From: Actinospica robiniae DSM 44927
GTDB lineage: Bacteria; Actinomycetota; Actinomycetes; Streptomycetales; Catenulisporaceae
Direction: 5' to 3'
DNA length: 64,000 nucleotides
Assembly: GCF_000504285.1 (NCBI RefSeq)
Contig: NZ_KI632511.1
Location: 4,771,372 to 4,835,371 of the forward strand
Of the stretch, positions 52,950-62,026 are shown one piece after another. The first letter of the stretch is position 1, and every line of letters begins with the position of its first letter. Position numbers and translations under genes: made by a program. The notes beneath the pieces were generated by a model. That model was not told the origin of the DNA and searched no databases. It saw only the letters and a list, made by a program, of their open reading frames with translations.

Positions 52950-53045
52950 GCGTCGGCCGGTCCGCGACCGGGCAGATTATCAGTGAACTGACTGGCCGGC
53001 CGGCACCGCCGCCGGCCTCGGGCCGAACGGAAGGAGGCTGAGCCG

Positions 53046-54059
53046 GTGATGGAAGAGACCGAGATCGAGATCGAGTTCCTCGAGTCCGAGCCGGATCCCG
53101 ACGCGCGGCCGCTCGGGCCGGCGGACGGGTGGCGCCGGCCGGCCGCGTTCGTCCTGGCGCTCGGGCTGTGCGTCGGCGCGGCGTCGCTCGCGGGCGTCCG
53201 GGCCTACCGCCACGACCGGGCCGCCGACCGGGCCGCGGCCACCCTGGTGCTGCGGGTGCAGGCGACCGGCGACCCGGTCGGCCTGCCCGGCGCCGCGACG
53301 CTGGGCAGCGCGGATTCCTGGGGTGGCGACCCGAGCACGACGGTGGAGGTCGACGTCGTCAACCGCAGTCCGGATGCGGTGACCCTGCTGCCGGACGCGG
53401 TGATACGCGGTCCGGGCGTGTTCTCGGCCAGCCTCGCGCCGAGCGGCGGCGCCAGGCTCGAGCCCGGCGAGGTCGGCCGCCTCGTCGGCACAGCGCGGGT
53501 CGACTGCACCCTCCCGTCGGCGGCCGGGGTGGGCCGGGACGCGCAGAGTACCCTGCTGGTGCGCGCCCGGCTGGCGGACGGCTCCGTGGGCACCGCGCCG
53601 ATCGGCTTGAACACCGGCGGCGAGTCGGTGCGCGAGGAGATCTGCCTGCAGCAGGGCGCGACGGTGGCGTCCGGCAACTTCGCCGAGTCGGCCGACCCGC
53701 TCCGGCACACGTTCACGATCTCACTGACAGCCCGCTCGCTCCTCAGCAGCCCCCTGTCGTATACCCTCACGTATCAGTATTCAGATGCGTCCCGGAACGG
53801 CGCCGCGGCAGTCGTGCCGAACACCGCCCTGGGAGCGCCGGCACCGGCCGGAACGATCGCCGGGCTGCTCGTGCCCGAGGGCCGCCTGGCCGGGGGCTTC
53901 ACCTGGCCGGTGACGCAATGCCCGCTCGCCCTGCCCGAGGAGAACGTGGACGTGGAGCTTCAACTCATCGTGACCGACTCGGATCGCAAGGTGCTGCTGC
54001 AGGCGGACGAGTTCGACCTGTCCCTGCTCGCCGCGGCTGCCTGCGGCCAGTTCAACTAG
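53046..54059 (+). CDS. Membrane-anchored protein, paralog B of three
   Basis: A 337-residue protein with the same plan as its neighbours: acidic N-terminus (EIEIEFLESEPDPDA), one membrane segment (about 31-55), then AYRHDRAADRAA and an outer domain. Shared blocks are DVVNRSPDAVTLLPDAVIRG, VDCTLPS and EICLQQGATV. Beyond the point where paralog A ends it continues with HTFTISLTARSLLSS and two more Cys (VTQCPLA, AAACGQFN). The GTG at 53046 lies 8 bases after AAGGAGG; ATG at 53049 is nearly as good. It is 10 bases from the next gene. Confidence 0.78.
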   Translation: MMEETEIEIEFLESEPDPDARPLGPADGWRRPAAFVLALGLCVGAASLAGVRAYRHDRAADRAAATLVLRVQATGDPVGLPGAATLGSADSWGGDPSTTVEVDVVNRSPDAVTLLPDAVIRGPGVFSASLAPSGGARLEPGEVGRLVGTARVDCTLPSAAGVGRDAQSTLLVRARLADGSVGTAPIGLNTGGESVREEICLQQGATVASGNFAESADPLRHTFTISLTARSLLSSPLSYTLTYQYSDASRNGAAAVVPNTALGAPAPAGTIAGLLVPEGRLAGGFTWPVTQCPLALPEENVDVELQLIVTDSDRKVLLQADEFDLSLLAAAACGQFN

Positions 54060-54069
54060 GGCCGGGCCG

Positions 54070-55263
54070 ATGGCAGCGGACTACGACGGCGAGGACGAGC
54101 AGGTCGAGTTCCTCGACCTCGGCACCGGCGGCGGCCCGGACGGGGACGGCGCCGACGAGGTCGACTGGCTCGAGGAGGCGGACGGCGAGGAGCGGGTGGC
54201 CGCCGGCCGCGACCCGCGGCGGCTGCCCCCGCGGGCGACCCGCAACCGGGCGCTGGCCTCGGTGCTGTCGCTGGCGGTGGTGCTGAGCGCGGCGATCGGC
54301 GCGGGGACGGCGGCTTACGACCGGCACCAGACGGACGTGCGCAGCGCGAACCTGGTCAGGCTCGCCGCCTCTTCCACCGCCCCTTCCATACCCGGCCTGA
54401 CCGAACTGGCCTTCGCCCCGAAGTGGCACGCCATCCTGTCCGAGCAGGTGGTCGTGCCGGTGGTGAACAAGAGCCCGCACCCGATCACGCTGCTGGACGG
54501 CAGGCTCACCGAGACCGGCCTGCGCGGCGCGCCGACGCTCAAACCCGTCGGCAAGGCAGTCATCCCGCCCGAGGGCACCGGCGAACTGGGCGGCATGGTG
54601 ACCGCGGACTGCACGGCGGGGTTCAGCGACATGTCGTCCGGCGCGAATCCGCAGTCCTCCGCCGGTCTCGACGGCACGACCACCGCCATGGCCTCCGTCA
54701 TCGACACCGCCTCCCTCGACGCGGGCGACCTGACGAAGATGCGGGAGAGCATGGGCGCGCTACAGGTGCAGGCCCGCAGCGTGAGCGGGCACCTCGGCGA
54801 GCAGACCATCTTCCCGGAGCAGGCCGTGGGCAACACCGCCGACCGGATCTGCTCCCAGCAGGGCCGGAAGGTGGCGCAGCTGAACAAGGTGACGACGTCG
54901 GTGGATCCGAGCGCCCACACGTTCACGGTGAGCGTGACTGCGAAGTCGCTGGCCGACACCGCGCTGGAGTACGTCAGCAGCGCCGGCTTCGAGACTCTGC
55001 CCGGGGCGCTCGGACTCGAACTGGCCGGTGATTTCAGCCCCTCCAGCCAGGACGACCTCGTCCAGCCGGGCGGCTCGTTCACCGTGTCGTTCCAGATGAC
55101 CGTCGTGACCTGCCCGACCTCGGCCACGTTCCACCAGGACCAGATCATGCTGAACGTGACGTTCCTGTCCGACGACTTCATGCTCTCCGGCGTGAACGAG
55201 TCGGTGGCCGCCCGGCCGCTCATCTACGGGGCCTGCGGACTCCCCGCCGACTGGCAGGGATAG
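54070..55263 (+). CDS. Membrane-anchored protein, paralog C of three
   Basis: A 397-residue protein, the longest of the set. The acidic motif occurs twice (DEQVEFLDLGTGG and DEVDWLEEADGEE), then a membrane segment (about 58-80) and an outer domain with PVVNKSPHPITLLDGRL, VTADCTAGF, RICSQQGRKV, HTFTVSVTAKSL, MTVVTCPTSA and YGACGLP, aligning with paralog B over most of its length. An insert of about 45 residues (SAGLDGTTTAMASVIDTASL) lies after the first Cys. No known domain or enzyme motif was found. Confidence 0.78.
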   Translation: MAADYDGEDEQVEFLDLGTGGGPDGDGADEVDWLEEADGEERVAAGRDPRRLPPRATRNRALASVLSLAVVLSAAIGAGTAAYDRHQTDVRSANLVRLAASSTAPSIPGLTELAFAPKWHAILSEQVVVPVVNKSPHPITLLDGRLTETGLRGAPTLKPVGKAVIPPEGTGELGGMVTADCTAGFSDMSSGANPQSSAGLDGTTTAMASVIDTASLDAGDLTKMRESMGALQVQARSVSGHLGEQTIFPEQAVGNTADRICSQQGRKVAQLNKVTTSVDPSAHTFTVSVTAKSLADTALEYVSSAGFETLPGALGLELAGDFSPSSQDDLVQPGGSFTVSFQMTVVTCPTSATFHQDQIMLNVTFLSDDFMLSGVNESVAARPLIYGACGLPADWQG

Positions 55264-55288
55264 GCCCGTGCGTCAGACCGCCGGCGGA

Positions 55289-57559
55289 TCAGTCTTCGGT
55301 CTCTGTCTCGGTCTCGGCCTCGTCGGCGCCCTCGTCTGACGGAGCGTCCAACTCCAGTGCCAGCTGCGATTCCTCGCCCGCGCCGTCCCCGGCCGCCGCG
55401 CCGCCCGACCCGCCGAGCATCGCCAGCACCTCGTCGGCGTACCGCTCGAGCTTGGCCGAGCCCACGCCCGGGATCCGGGAGAGCGCGGCGCGATCGGCCG
55501 GCCTGCCCTCGGCGATGGCCGTGAGCGTGGCGTCGGTGAAGACGCAGTAGGCCGGCAGCGACTGCTCCTTGGCCTGTTCCGAGCGCCACTCGCGCAGCCG
55601 CTGGAACAGCGCCTGGTCGAGATCCGACGGGCAGTCGGCGCAGCGGCCGAGCTTGCGGTCCACCGCCTCGATCAGGGCCTTGCCGCAGACGCGGCAGCGC
55701 ACCGGGCCGGACCGCTTGGACTTGCCCTGCTCCTGCAGCCCGCGCCCGGAACCGCGGCGCAGCACGCCGCCGGCCGAGCTCTCGGCCCGCGCCTCCTGCG
55801 CCTCCTTGAGCGAGTCGAGGAAGCGGGACGGCCGGCGCGAGGCCCGGCCGCCCGGGGTGCGCGCCAGCGCCCAGGACAGCGCCAGCTGCTCGCGCGCCCT
55901 GGTCACCCCGACGTACAGCAGCCGCCGCTCCTCCTCGACCGCCTCGTCCGTCTCCGCGTACGTGATCGGCAGCAGACCCTCCGTCAGGCCGACGAGGTGC
56001 ACCGCGTCCCACTCCAGGCCCTTGGCCGAGTGCAGCGACGCGAGCGTGACGCCGTCGACGACGGGCGCGTGCTGCAGGGCCGCACGCTCCTCGAGCTCGT
56101 GCACGAACTCGGCCAGCCCGGCCCGCGGATGGGCGCTCTCGTACTCCTCGGCCAGCGCGGCGAGGGCGGCCAGCGACTCCCAGACCTCGCGGGCCCGGCC
56201 GGATCCGGCCGGAGCGCCGGGCGTCCAGCCGTTGCCGGAGAGCACCGCGCGCACGGCCGCGGCCAGGCCCGAGCCCGCCTCCTCCGGCTCGCCGGCCGCG
56301 GACTGCTCGGGGACCTCGGCGCCGCGGGCGGCACCGCGCATCAGCAGCACCGACTGGCGCACCTCGGGCCGGTCGAAGAAGCGCTCGATCCCGCGCACCA
56401 CGTACGGCAGGTGCCGGTCGGCCAGCGCCTGCTCGTACACCTCCGACTGCGCGTTGATCCGGAACAGCACGGCGATCTCGGCCGGGCGCACCCCGGAATC
56501 GATCAGGCTCCTGATGCTCTCGGCGACGCCCTCGGCCTCGGCGGCCTCGTCCGGGTACTCGGTGTAGCGCACGGCCGGGCCGGCCGGCCGCTGCGCGACC
56601 AGTTCCAGCCGGGCCCGTGCGGCCCGGCGCCCGGCCGCGGTCTCCTGCGGGATCGCGCCGAGCAGCGCGTTGGCCACGCCGACCACCTGCGGGGTGGAGC
56701 GGTAGTCGCGCACCAGCCGGATCACGGTGGCGTCGGCGTAGCGGTCCGGGAAGCCGAGCAGGTAGTCCGGGCTGGCCCCGGTGAACGAGTAGATGGTCTG
56801 GCTCGCGTCCCCCACCACGCACAGCGACTCGCGGGTGCCGAGCCACTGCTCGAGCAGCCGCTGCTGGAGCGGGTTGACGTCCTGGTACTCGTCCACGACG
56901 AAGTGCCGGTACTGCGAGCGCACCCGGTCCGCGATCTCCGGGCGGGACTCGAGCACGCCGATGGTCAGCAGCAGCACGTCCTCGAAGTCGATGAAGCCGC
57001 GCTCGCGCTTGTGCTGCTCGTAGGCCGCGTAGATCCGGCTGACCTCGGCCGGCTCGCGCGGCGGCACCCGCTGCGCCTTGGCCACCGCGGCCGGGTAGTC
57101 GTCCGGGGCGGTCTGGGTGGACTTGCACCACTCGATCTCGGAGGCCAGGTCGCGCAGCGCGGTCCGGTCGGTCCTGACCCGGCAGGCCGAGGCGGCCTCG
57201 GCCACCAGCGGGATCTTGGACTCGAGGATCCGCGGCGGCGGGCCGCCGACCGTCTGCGGCCAGAAGTACTGCAGCTGGCGCAGTGCGGCCGAGTGGAAGG
57301 TGCGCGCCTGCACCGCGCCGGCCCCGAGCCCGCGCAGCCGGCCGCGCATCTCCCCCGCGGCCCGCGCGGTGAAGGTGACGGCGAGCAGCTGGGAGGGCTG
57401 GTAGACCCCGGCCGCCACCCCGTACGCGATGCGGTGGGTGATCGCCCTGGTCTTGCCCGTGCCGGCGCCCGCGAGCACGCAGACCGGACCGTGGAGCGCG
57501 CGCGCGACCTCGCGCTGTTCGCGGTCAAGTCCGGCCAGGAGCTCGTCGGGATCAGTCAT
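55289..57559 (-). CDS. uvrD2: ATP-dependent DNA helicase, UvrD2 type
   Basis: A 756-residue superfamily 1A helicase. Walker A is LAGAGTGKTRAI, motif II VVDEYQDVNPLQQ, motif III VVGDASQTIYSFTGA, motif V LHSAKGLEWDAVHLVGL, motif VI LLYVGVTRAREQL. After the motor comes a tetracysteine zinc site (CRVCGKALIEAVDRKLGRC then ADC) and a C-terminal HRDC domain (about 655-715), the arrangement of mycobacterial UvrD2. It acts in DNA repair and replication restart. The tail is highly acidic. It is divergent from the mycoredoxin gene, with which it is neighbours in other actinobacteria, from memory. Confidence 0.92.
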   Translation of the reverse strand: MTDPDELLAGLDREQREVARALHGPVCVLAGAGTGKTRAITHRIAYGVAAGVYQPSQLLAVTFTARAAGEMRGRLRGLGAGAVQARTFHSAALRQLQYFWPQTVGGPPPRILESKIPLVAEAASACRVRTDRTALRDLASEIEWCKSTQTAPDDYPAAVAKAQRVPPREPAEVSRIYAAYEQHKRERGFIDFEDVLLLTIGVLESRPEIADRVRSQYRHFVVDEYQDVNPLQQRLLEQWLGTRESLCVVGDASQTIYSFTGASPDYLLGFPDRYADATVIRLVRDYRSTPQVVGVANALLGAIPQETAAGRRAARARLELVAQRPAGPAVRYTEYPDEAAEAEGVAESIRSLIDSGVRPAEIAVLFRINAQSEVYEQALADRHLPYVVRGIERFFDRPEVRQSVLLMRGAARGAEVPEQSAAGEPEEAGSGLAAAVRAVLSGNGWTPGAPAGSGRAREVWESLAALAALAEEYESAHPRAGLAEFVHELEERAALQHAPVVDGVTLASLHSAKGLEWDAVHLVGLTEGLLPITYAETDEAVEEERRLLYVGVTRAREQLALSWALARTPGGRASRRPSRFLDSLKEAQEARAESSAGGVLRRGSGRGLQEQGKSKRSGPVRCRVCGKALIEAVDRKLGRCADCPSDLDQALFQRLREWRSEQAKEQSLPAYCVFTDATLTAIAEGRPADRAALSRIPGVGSAKLERYADEVLAMLGGSGGAAAGDGAGEESQLALELDAPSDEGADEAETETETED

Positions 57560-57673
57560 GCCCCGATTCTTCCAGGCGGGTCCGACAACCGTGGCGGGCG
57601 GGAAGAAAAAGCCCGGGACGGCGGTTGTATCCTGCGGTTTTCCTTCACCTGCGCGAGGAGTGTGTCCACGAAG

Positions 57674-57925
57674 ATGACGGCCCAGATCACCATGTACTCG
57701 ACCCCCTGGTGCGGCTACTGCAAGCGGCTCAAGAGCCAGCTGGACCGCGAGGGCATCGCGTTCGCCGAGGTCGACATCGAGCAGAAGCCCGAGGCGGCGG
57801 AGTACGTGATGAGTGTCAACGGCGGCAACCAGACCGTGCCCACGGTCGTGGTCGTCGGCGCGAGCGGCACCCAGACGGTCATGACCAACCCGTCGCTGGC
57901 GCAGGTCAAGGCCGCCTCGGCCTGA
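57674..57925 (+). CDS. Mycoredoxin (glutaredoxin-like, Mrx1)
   Basis: An 83-residue thiol-disulphide oxidoreductase with the active site Cys13-Gly-Tyr-Cys16 (MYSTPWCGYCKRLKSQLDRE), cis-Pro in QTVPTVVVVG, and TNPSLAQVKA at the end. In actinobacteria mycoredoxins reduce mixed disulphides of mycothiol. The ATG at 57674 fits homologs; the in-frame GTG at 57662 lies too close to AGGAG. Confidence 0.9.
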   Translation: MTAQITMYSTPWCGYCKRLKSQLDREGIAFAEVDIEQKPEAAEYVMSVNGGNQTVPTVVVVGASGTQTVMTNPSLAQVKAASA

Positions 57926-58022
57926 GCGCGCGACGCGCGGCCAGGCCGCCTCGGCCTGAGCGCGCGACGCGCGGCCGCGGCGCCCGCCGTGCGGCAAGCG
58001 ACGATTAGCTCGATGGCGAGTT

Positions 58023-58082
58023 TCTTGACGTCGAGATGAATCTTCGGCAGACTACGGCCGAGGATTTATCTCGACGTCAAGA
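58023..58082. promoter_or_regulatory. Two MarR-type operator candidates before the MFS gene
   Basis: TCTTGACGTCGAGA (58023-58036) and TCTCGACGTCAAGA (58069-58082) are near-perfect 14-base palindromes with centres 46 bases apart, and are exact reverse complements of each other. They resemble the site in front of aconitase. The second overlaps the likely start of transcription. Confidence 0.65.
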
Positions 58083-58097
58083 GATTTGGGGTGGACG

Positions 58098-59381
58098 GTG
58101 GGACTGGCCACGCACCTGCGCAACCCGCCCGGCGGCCGCGCGGCACGCACCATGCTCACCGCGTTGTTCGTGGACCGCACCGGTTCGGGCGTGTGGAACT
58201 CGGCCGCCGTGCTCTACTTCACCGTCGAGGCCGGCTTCGACGCACGGCGGGTCGGGCTGCTGCTCGGCACCGCGGCCGTGGCCGGGGTGTTCGGATCGCC
58301 GGTGGCCGGGCGGCTCGCCGGGAGGTATCCGGCCCGCACCGTGCTGATGGGCTGCCATCTGCTGCGTCTGTGCACGCTCCTGATCATCCTTTCCAGCACC
58401 TCTTTCGGCGTGCTGCTGCCGGCCGTCGCGGTCACGCTCTTCGGCGATCGCGCCGCGAAGATGCTCGAGATGCTCTTCGCCACGGAGGTCGCCGGCACCG
58501 AACGGGCGACCTACCAGGCCCTCTCCCGCAGCGTCTCCAACGCCGCGTTCGCGCTCGGTGCCGGCGTCACCGCGATCGCGCTCGCCTTCGGTTCGCGCGA
58601 CGCCTACCGGGTGCTGATTCTGTTAGACGCGCTCTCGTTCGTCGTCGCGGCCGCCTTGGTTCGCCGCATCCCGACCTCGATCGCCACCACCTCCGTCGGC
58701 CTTGCCGGAAAGCCGGCGTCTCGTCAGGAGCCGTCTACCGCAACCGAGAATCCCTGGCGCGACCGCGGATACCTCACCTTCGTGCTCTTCGACGTCTTCA
58801 TGTGCCTCGACGACTCGATCCTCAATGTCGGCCTGCCGCTGTGGCTGCTCACCCGCACATCCGCGCCGCACGAACTGGTGCCGCTGTTCCTCTTCGTCAA
58901 CACGGTGCTCGTCGTCGTGCTGCAGATGCGCGTATCCGCGGCCACGCGAGGGCCGCGCGATGCGACCGTCGCCGTTCGGCGCTACGGGGTGCTGCTGCTC
59001 GCGTGCTGCGGCGCACTCGCGGCGGCGCCGTCATCCGGGCCCTGGTTCGGCTCTCTGCTGCTGATCGCAGCGGCCTGTCTGGTCACGCTCGCCGAACTCA
59101 TGCGGTCGGTCAGTTCCTGGGAGCTGTCCGTCTCGCTCGCCCCCGCCTCCGCCCGGCCCGCCTACCTCGGCGTGGCCGGGATGTCGCAGGCCACGCAGAA
59201 GTGCCTCGGTCCGCTCGTGCTCACCGGCGCGGTGCTGGCCGCCGGGCCGATCGGCTGGCTCGCGCTCGGCGGCGTGGTGCTCGGGATCTCCGGCGCGCAG
59301 CGTCGCAGCTGCCTGAGCAAGCTGGAGCGGATCGAGCGCGCGGCCGCCCGCGCCGCCGCTCCGGCGGACGCGATCGCCTGA
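58098..59381 (+). CDS. MFS transporter, drug-exporter-like
   Basis: A 427-residue major facilitator protein with about eleven or twelve membrane segments. The motif A region is GSPVAGRLAGRYPARTVLM between segments 2 and 3. It probably exports a small toxic compound or metabolite. The GTG at 58098 is preferred; a TTG at 58086 is in frame too. It stands alone as a single gene, and the two MarR-type sites directly upstream suggest induction by its substrate. No MarR gene lies in the window next to it. Confidence 0.8.
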   Translation: MGLATHLRNPPGGRAARTMLTALFVDRTGSGVWNSAAVLYFTVEAGFDARRVGLLLGTAAVAGVFGSPVAGRLAGRYPARTVLMGCHLLRLCTLLIILSSTSFGVLLPAVAVTLFGDRAAKMLEMLFATEVAGTERATYQALSRSVSNAAFALGAGVTAIALAFGSRDAYRVLILLDALSFVVAAALVRRIPTSIATTSVGLAGKPASRQEPSTATENPWRDRGYLTFVLFDVFMCLDDSILNVGLPLWLLTRTSAPHELVPLFLFVNTVLVVVLQMRVSAATRGPRDATVAVRRYGVLLLACCGALAAAPSSGPWFGSLLLIAAACLVTLAELMRSVSSWELSVSLAPASARPAYLGVAGMSQATQKCLGPLVLTGAVLAAGPIGWLALGGVVLGISGAQRRSCLSKLERIERAAARAAAPADAIA

Positions 59382-59610
59382 CCGTTCGCAGAACTTCCCA
59401 TGGACAGGGCAAGACGTAGACCGGCCAGGTGTGCTTAACTCTGTGCTCACGCCGGGTTCCGCCTCAATGTCCGAACCATCAAAGGACCTGATCCGACCGG
59501 CGCGAAGCGCGGCATCCCGCGCGCGAGGGGCACCACCTGCACCAACGCACCGCACACGCAACACGCACACCGTCGTACGTACCTGCTTGTGGGCAATGGG
59601 ATGGAAACTC

Positions 59611-60708
59611 GTGGCCAGTGTCGAATTCGCGGAGGCATCGCACCGATATCCCGGCAACCGCAAGGCCGCCGTGGACAAACTGAACCTGTCCGTCGATTCG
59701 GGTGAGTTCATGGTGCTGCTGGGAGCCAGCGGCAGCGGGAAGACCACGGCGCTGCGGATGCTCGCCGGGCTCGAGCCGGTGGACTCGGGTTCGGTCTTCA
59801 TCGACGGCCGGGACGTGACCGACCTGGAGCCGGGCGAGCGCGATATCGCCATGGTGTTCCAGAGTTACGCGCTCTACCCGCAGATGACCGTCGCCGAGAA
59901 CCTCGGCTTCCGGCTCTCGCTGACCGGCGCCCCGCACTCCGCGGTGGCCCGCCGGGTCCGGCGGATGGCCGCGCAGCTCGACCTCACCCCGACGCTCGAA
60001 CGGCTGCCGCGCACGCTCTCCGGCGGCGAGCAGCAGCGCGTCGCGATGGGCCGGGCCATGATGCGCGAGCCCCAGGTCTACCTGATGGACGAGCCGCTCG
60101 GCGCGCTCGACGCCAAGCTGCGGGCCGAGGTGCGCGGGCAGATCTCGAACCTGCAGCGGCGCCTGGGCACCACGATGATGTACGTGACGCACGATCAGAC
60201 CGAGGCCATGACCATGGGCGATCGGATCGCGGTGCTGCGCGACGGCATCCTGCTGCAGTGCGACTCCCCGCGCGTGCTCTACGAGAACCCGTCGAACGCC
60301 TACGTCGCCGGCTTCGTCGGCTCCCCGCCGATGAACCTGCTCTCCGCGCGGGTCGAGCACGACTGGGCGCTGCTCGGCGACGTCGACGTGGTGGAGCTGC
60401 CGATCGGCCGGCGCATGGTCTCCGAGCTCGCCGGCCCGGAGGTGACGGTGGGCTTCCGGCCGGACAAGGTGCGCCTCGCGCCGCCCGGGCAGGGCCTGTT
60501 CGCGCACGTGGAGCAGGTGGAGAACCTGGGCTACGTCTCGTACGCGCACTGCAACGCCGGCCTCGGCGACCGCCGCCGGGACGTGATCGTGCGCTGCGAA
60601 CCCGGGATGGCGCCGAACGTCGGCACGGCCGTCGGCATAGCCGTGGATCCGAGCGAGATCCACTACTTCGAGCCGACCACCGGCCGCAGGCTCTACGCCA
60701 CCCGCTGA
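59611..60708 (+). CDS. Sugar ABC transporter ATPase, MsiK/UgpC/MalK type
   Basis: A 365-residue ATPase with Walker A GASGSGKTTALRMLAG, signature TLSGGEQQRVAMGRAM, Walker B VYLMDEPLGALDAKLR and H-loop VTHDQTEAMTMGDR, followed by a C-terminal OB-fold regulatory domain (about 235-365, NPSNAYVAGFVGSPPMNLLS). There is no permease or binding-protein gene beside it. This fits MsiK of Streptomyces, a single ATPase that powers many sugar importers. The GTG at 59611 gives the family N-terminus (MASVEF); ATG at 59596 would add five residues. Confidence 0.88.
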   Translation: MASVEFAEASHRYPGNRKAAVDKLNLSVDSGEFMVLLGASGSGKTTALRMLAGLEPVDSGSVFIDGRDVTDLEPGERDIAMVFQSYALYPQMTVAENLGFRLSLTGAPHSAVARRVRRMAAQLDLTPTLERLPRTLSGGEQQRVAMGRAMMREPQVYLMDEPLGALDAKLRAEVRGQISNLQRRLGTTMMYVTHDQTEAMTMGDRIAVLRDGILLQCDSPRVLYENPSNAYVAGFVGSPPMNLLSARVEHDWALLGDVDVVELPIGRRMVSELAGPEVTVGFRPDKVRLAPPGQGLFAHVEQVENLGYVSYAHCNAGLGDRRRDVIVRCEPGMAPNVGTAVGIAVDPSEIHYFEPTTGRRLYATR

Positions 60709-60746
60709 CGGCGCCTTCCCCGAAGGTCCGTCAGCCCCCTGACGAC

Positions 60747-60798
60747 GCGCAGCGAGCCGTCGGACACCCGTGGGCCGGTGTCCGCTGAGCCGCTGCGC
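60747..60798. terminator. Bidirectional terminator between sugar ATPase and nudC
   Basis: A two-part hairpin: outer 8-bp stem GCGCAGCG/CGCTGCGC and inner 8-bp stem CGGACACC/GGTGTCCG with an 8-base loop. The flanking genes converge. Confidence 0.72.
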
Positions 60799-60925
60799 CA
60801 CCGAAAGCCGTCACGACCGCGGTGCCCGTAGCAACCGCGTGGCGACGGCACGACGCCGTCCGGCGATGGCACGCGCTCAGGGCGCGCTGTCGCCGGGCGG
60901 CGTCCTCGTTGCGTGGACCCGGGGC

Positions 60926-61897
60926 TCACTCGCCCGGCGGGGTCACCCAGTCCGCGCCGAACCAGTGCTCGATCAGCGAGCGGGCGATGGAGATCCGGCC
61001 CGACGGCACGACCTCCCCGGCGGCGATGGCCGCAGCGAGCTCGGCCCGGCTGAACCAGCGCACCTCCTGCAGCTCGTCGCCGTCCGCGCGCACCCGCTCC
61101 GGGTCGTCCACCACCGCGCGGAAGCCCAGCATCAGGCTGCACGGGAACGGCCAGGGCTGGCTGCCGAGGTATTCGACCTCGGTGACGGTCAGCCCCGCCT
61201 CCTCGTGCACCTCGCGCGCGACGGCTCCCTCGAGCGACTCGCCCGGCTCGACGAAGCCCGCCAGCACCGAGAACCGGTGCGGGTCCCAGGCCGACTGCCG
61301 GCCGAGCAGCAGACGGTCCTGACGGTCCGTCACCGCCATGATCACCGCCGGGTCGGTGCGCGGATAGTGCTCGGTGCCGCACTGCGCGCACCGGCGCACG
61401 TGGCCCGAGGCCGCGAGCTGAGTGCGGTGGCCGCAGCGGGAGCAGTAGAGGTGACTGCGGTGCCAGTACTCCAGCGCCACCGCGTGGGTGAGCAGGCCGG
61501 CGTCCCGGTCCGAGAGCAGCATGCCGACCTCGCGCAGCGAGCCGGGGCGGGCGTCTCCGTCCTGACGGCCCGGCAGAGTCTCGGCGGGTACGGCGAAATA
61601 GGCCACGCCGCGCTCGTCCCGGCCGAGGAAGTAGCGGTCCCCGTCGGGCGCGTCCAGCGAGGCGAGCAGCACCAGCCGGGCCGCCGGGGCCTCCGGGCTC
61701 TCCCCCGCGGCGGAGTCGACCTCGTCCACCACCAGCGCCCGGCCCTCGCTCACCACGAGCACCCGGGTGTCCGGGTTCGACCACGCGGCCGCGACGGCCG
61801 GCTCGTCGAGCCGCAGCTCCGCCTGCCGATCCACCCCTGAGCGTGCCAACGCCAGCCGGCCCAACCGCCCGGTCAGCACGTCGCGCGGATCCGCCAT
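60926..61897 (-). CDS. nudC: NAD(+) diphosphatase NudC (Nudix hydrolase)
   Basis: A 323-residue Nudix enzyme that hydrolyses NAD(H) to NMN(H) and AMP and can remove NAD caps from RNA. It has the zinc ribbon CSRCGHRTQL and CAQCGTEHYP, the Nudix box GFVEPGESLEGAVAREVHEE (with AG next), and the NudC marker SQPWPFPCSLMLGF. The ATG at 61897 follows a GGGGGA stretch; an upstream frame continues but carries no conserved sequence. Confidence 0.94.
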   Translation of the reverse strand: MADPRDVLTGRLGRLALARSGVDRQAELRLDEPAVAAAWSNPDTRVLVVSEGRALVVDEVDSAAGESPEAPAARLVLLASLDAPDGDRYFLGRDERGVAYFAVPAETLPGRQDGDARPGSLREVGMLLSDRDAGLLTHAVALEYWHRSHLYCSRCGHRTQLAASGHVRRCAQCGTEHYPRTDPAVIMAVTDRQDRLLLGRQSAWDPHRFSVLAGFVEPGESLEGAVAREVHEEAGLTVTEVEYLGSQPWPFPCSLMLGFRAVVDDPERVRADGDELQEVRWFSRAELAAAIAAGEVVPSGRISIARSLIEHWFGADWVTPPGE

Positions 61898-62026
61898 GCC
61901 GGTCCCCCCTGCTCTACCCATGCGTCCATTGTCCACCGTCGCCGTCCCGGGCCCGCCCACGATCTTGGGCCCGAGAGGTCAACTCCCCGGAGCGGGGTTT
62001 TGTTCCGGGGAGCAGACCAGTCGGTA

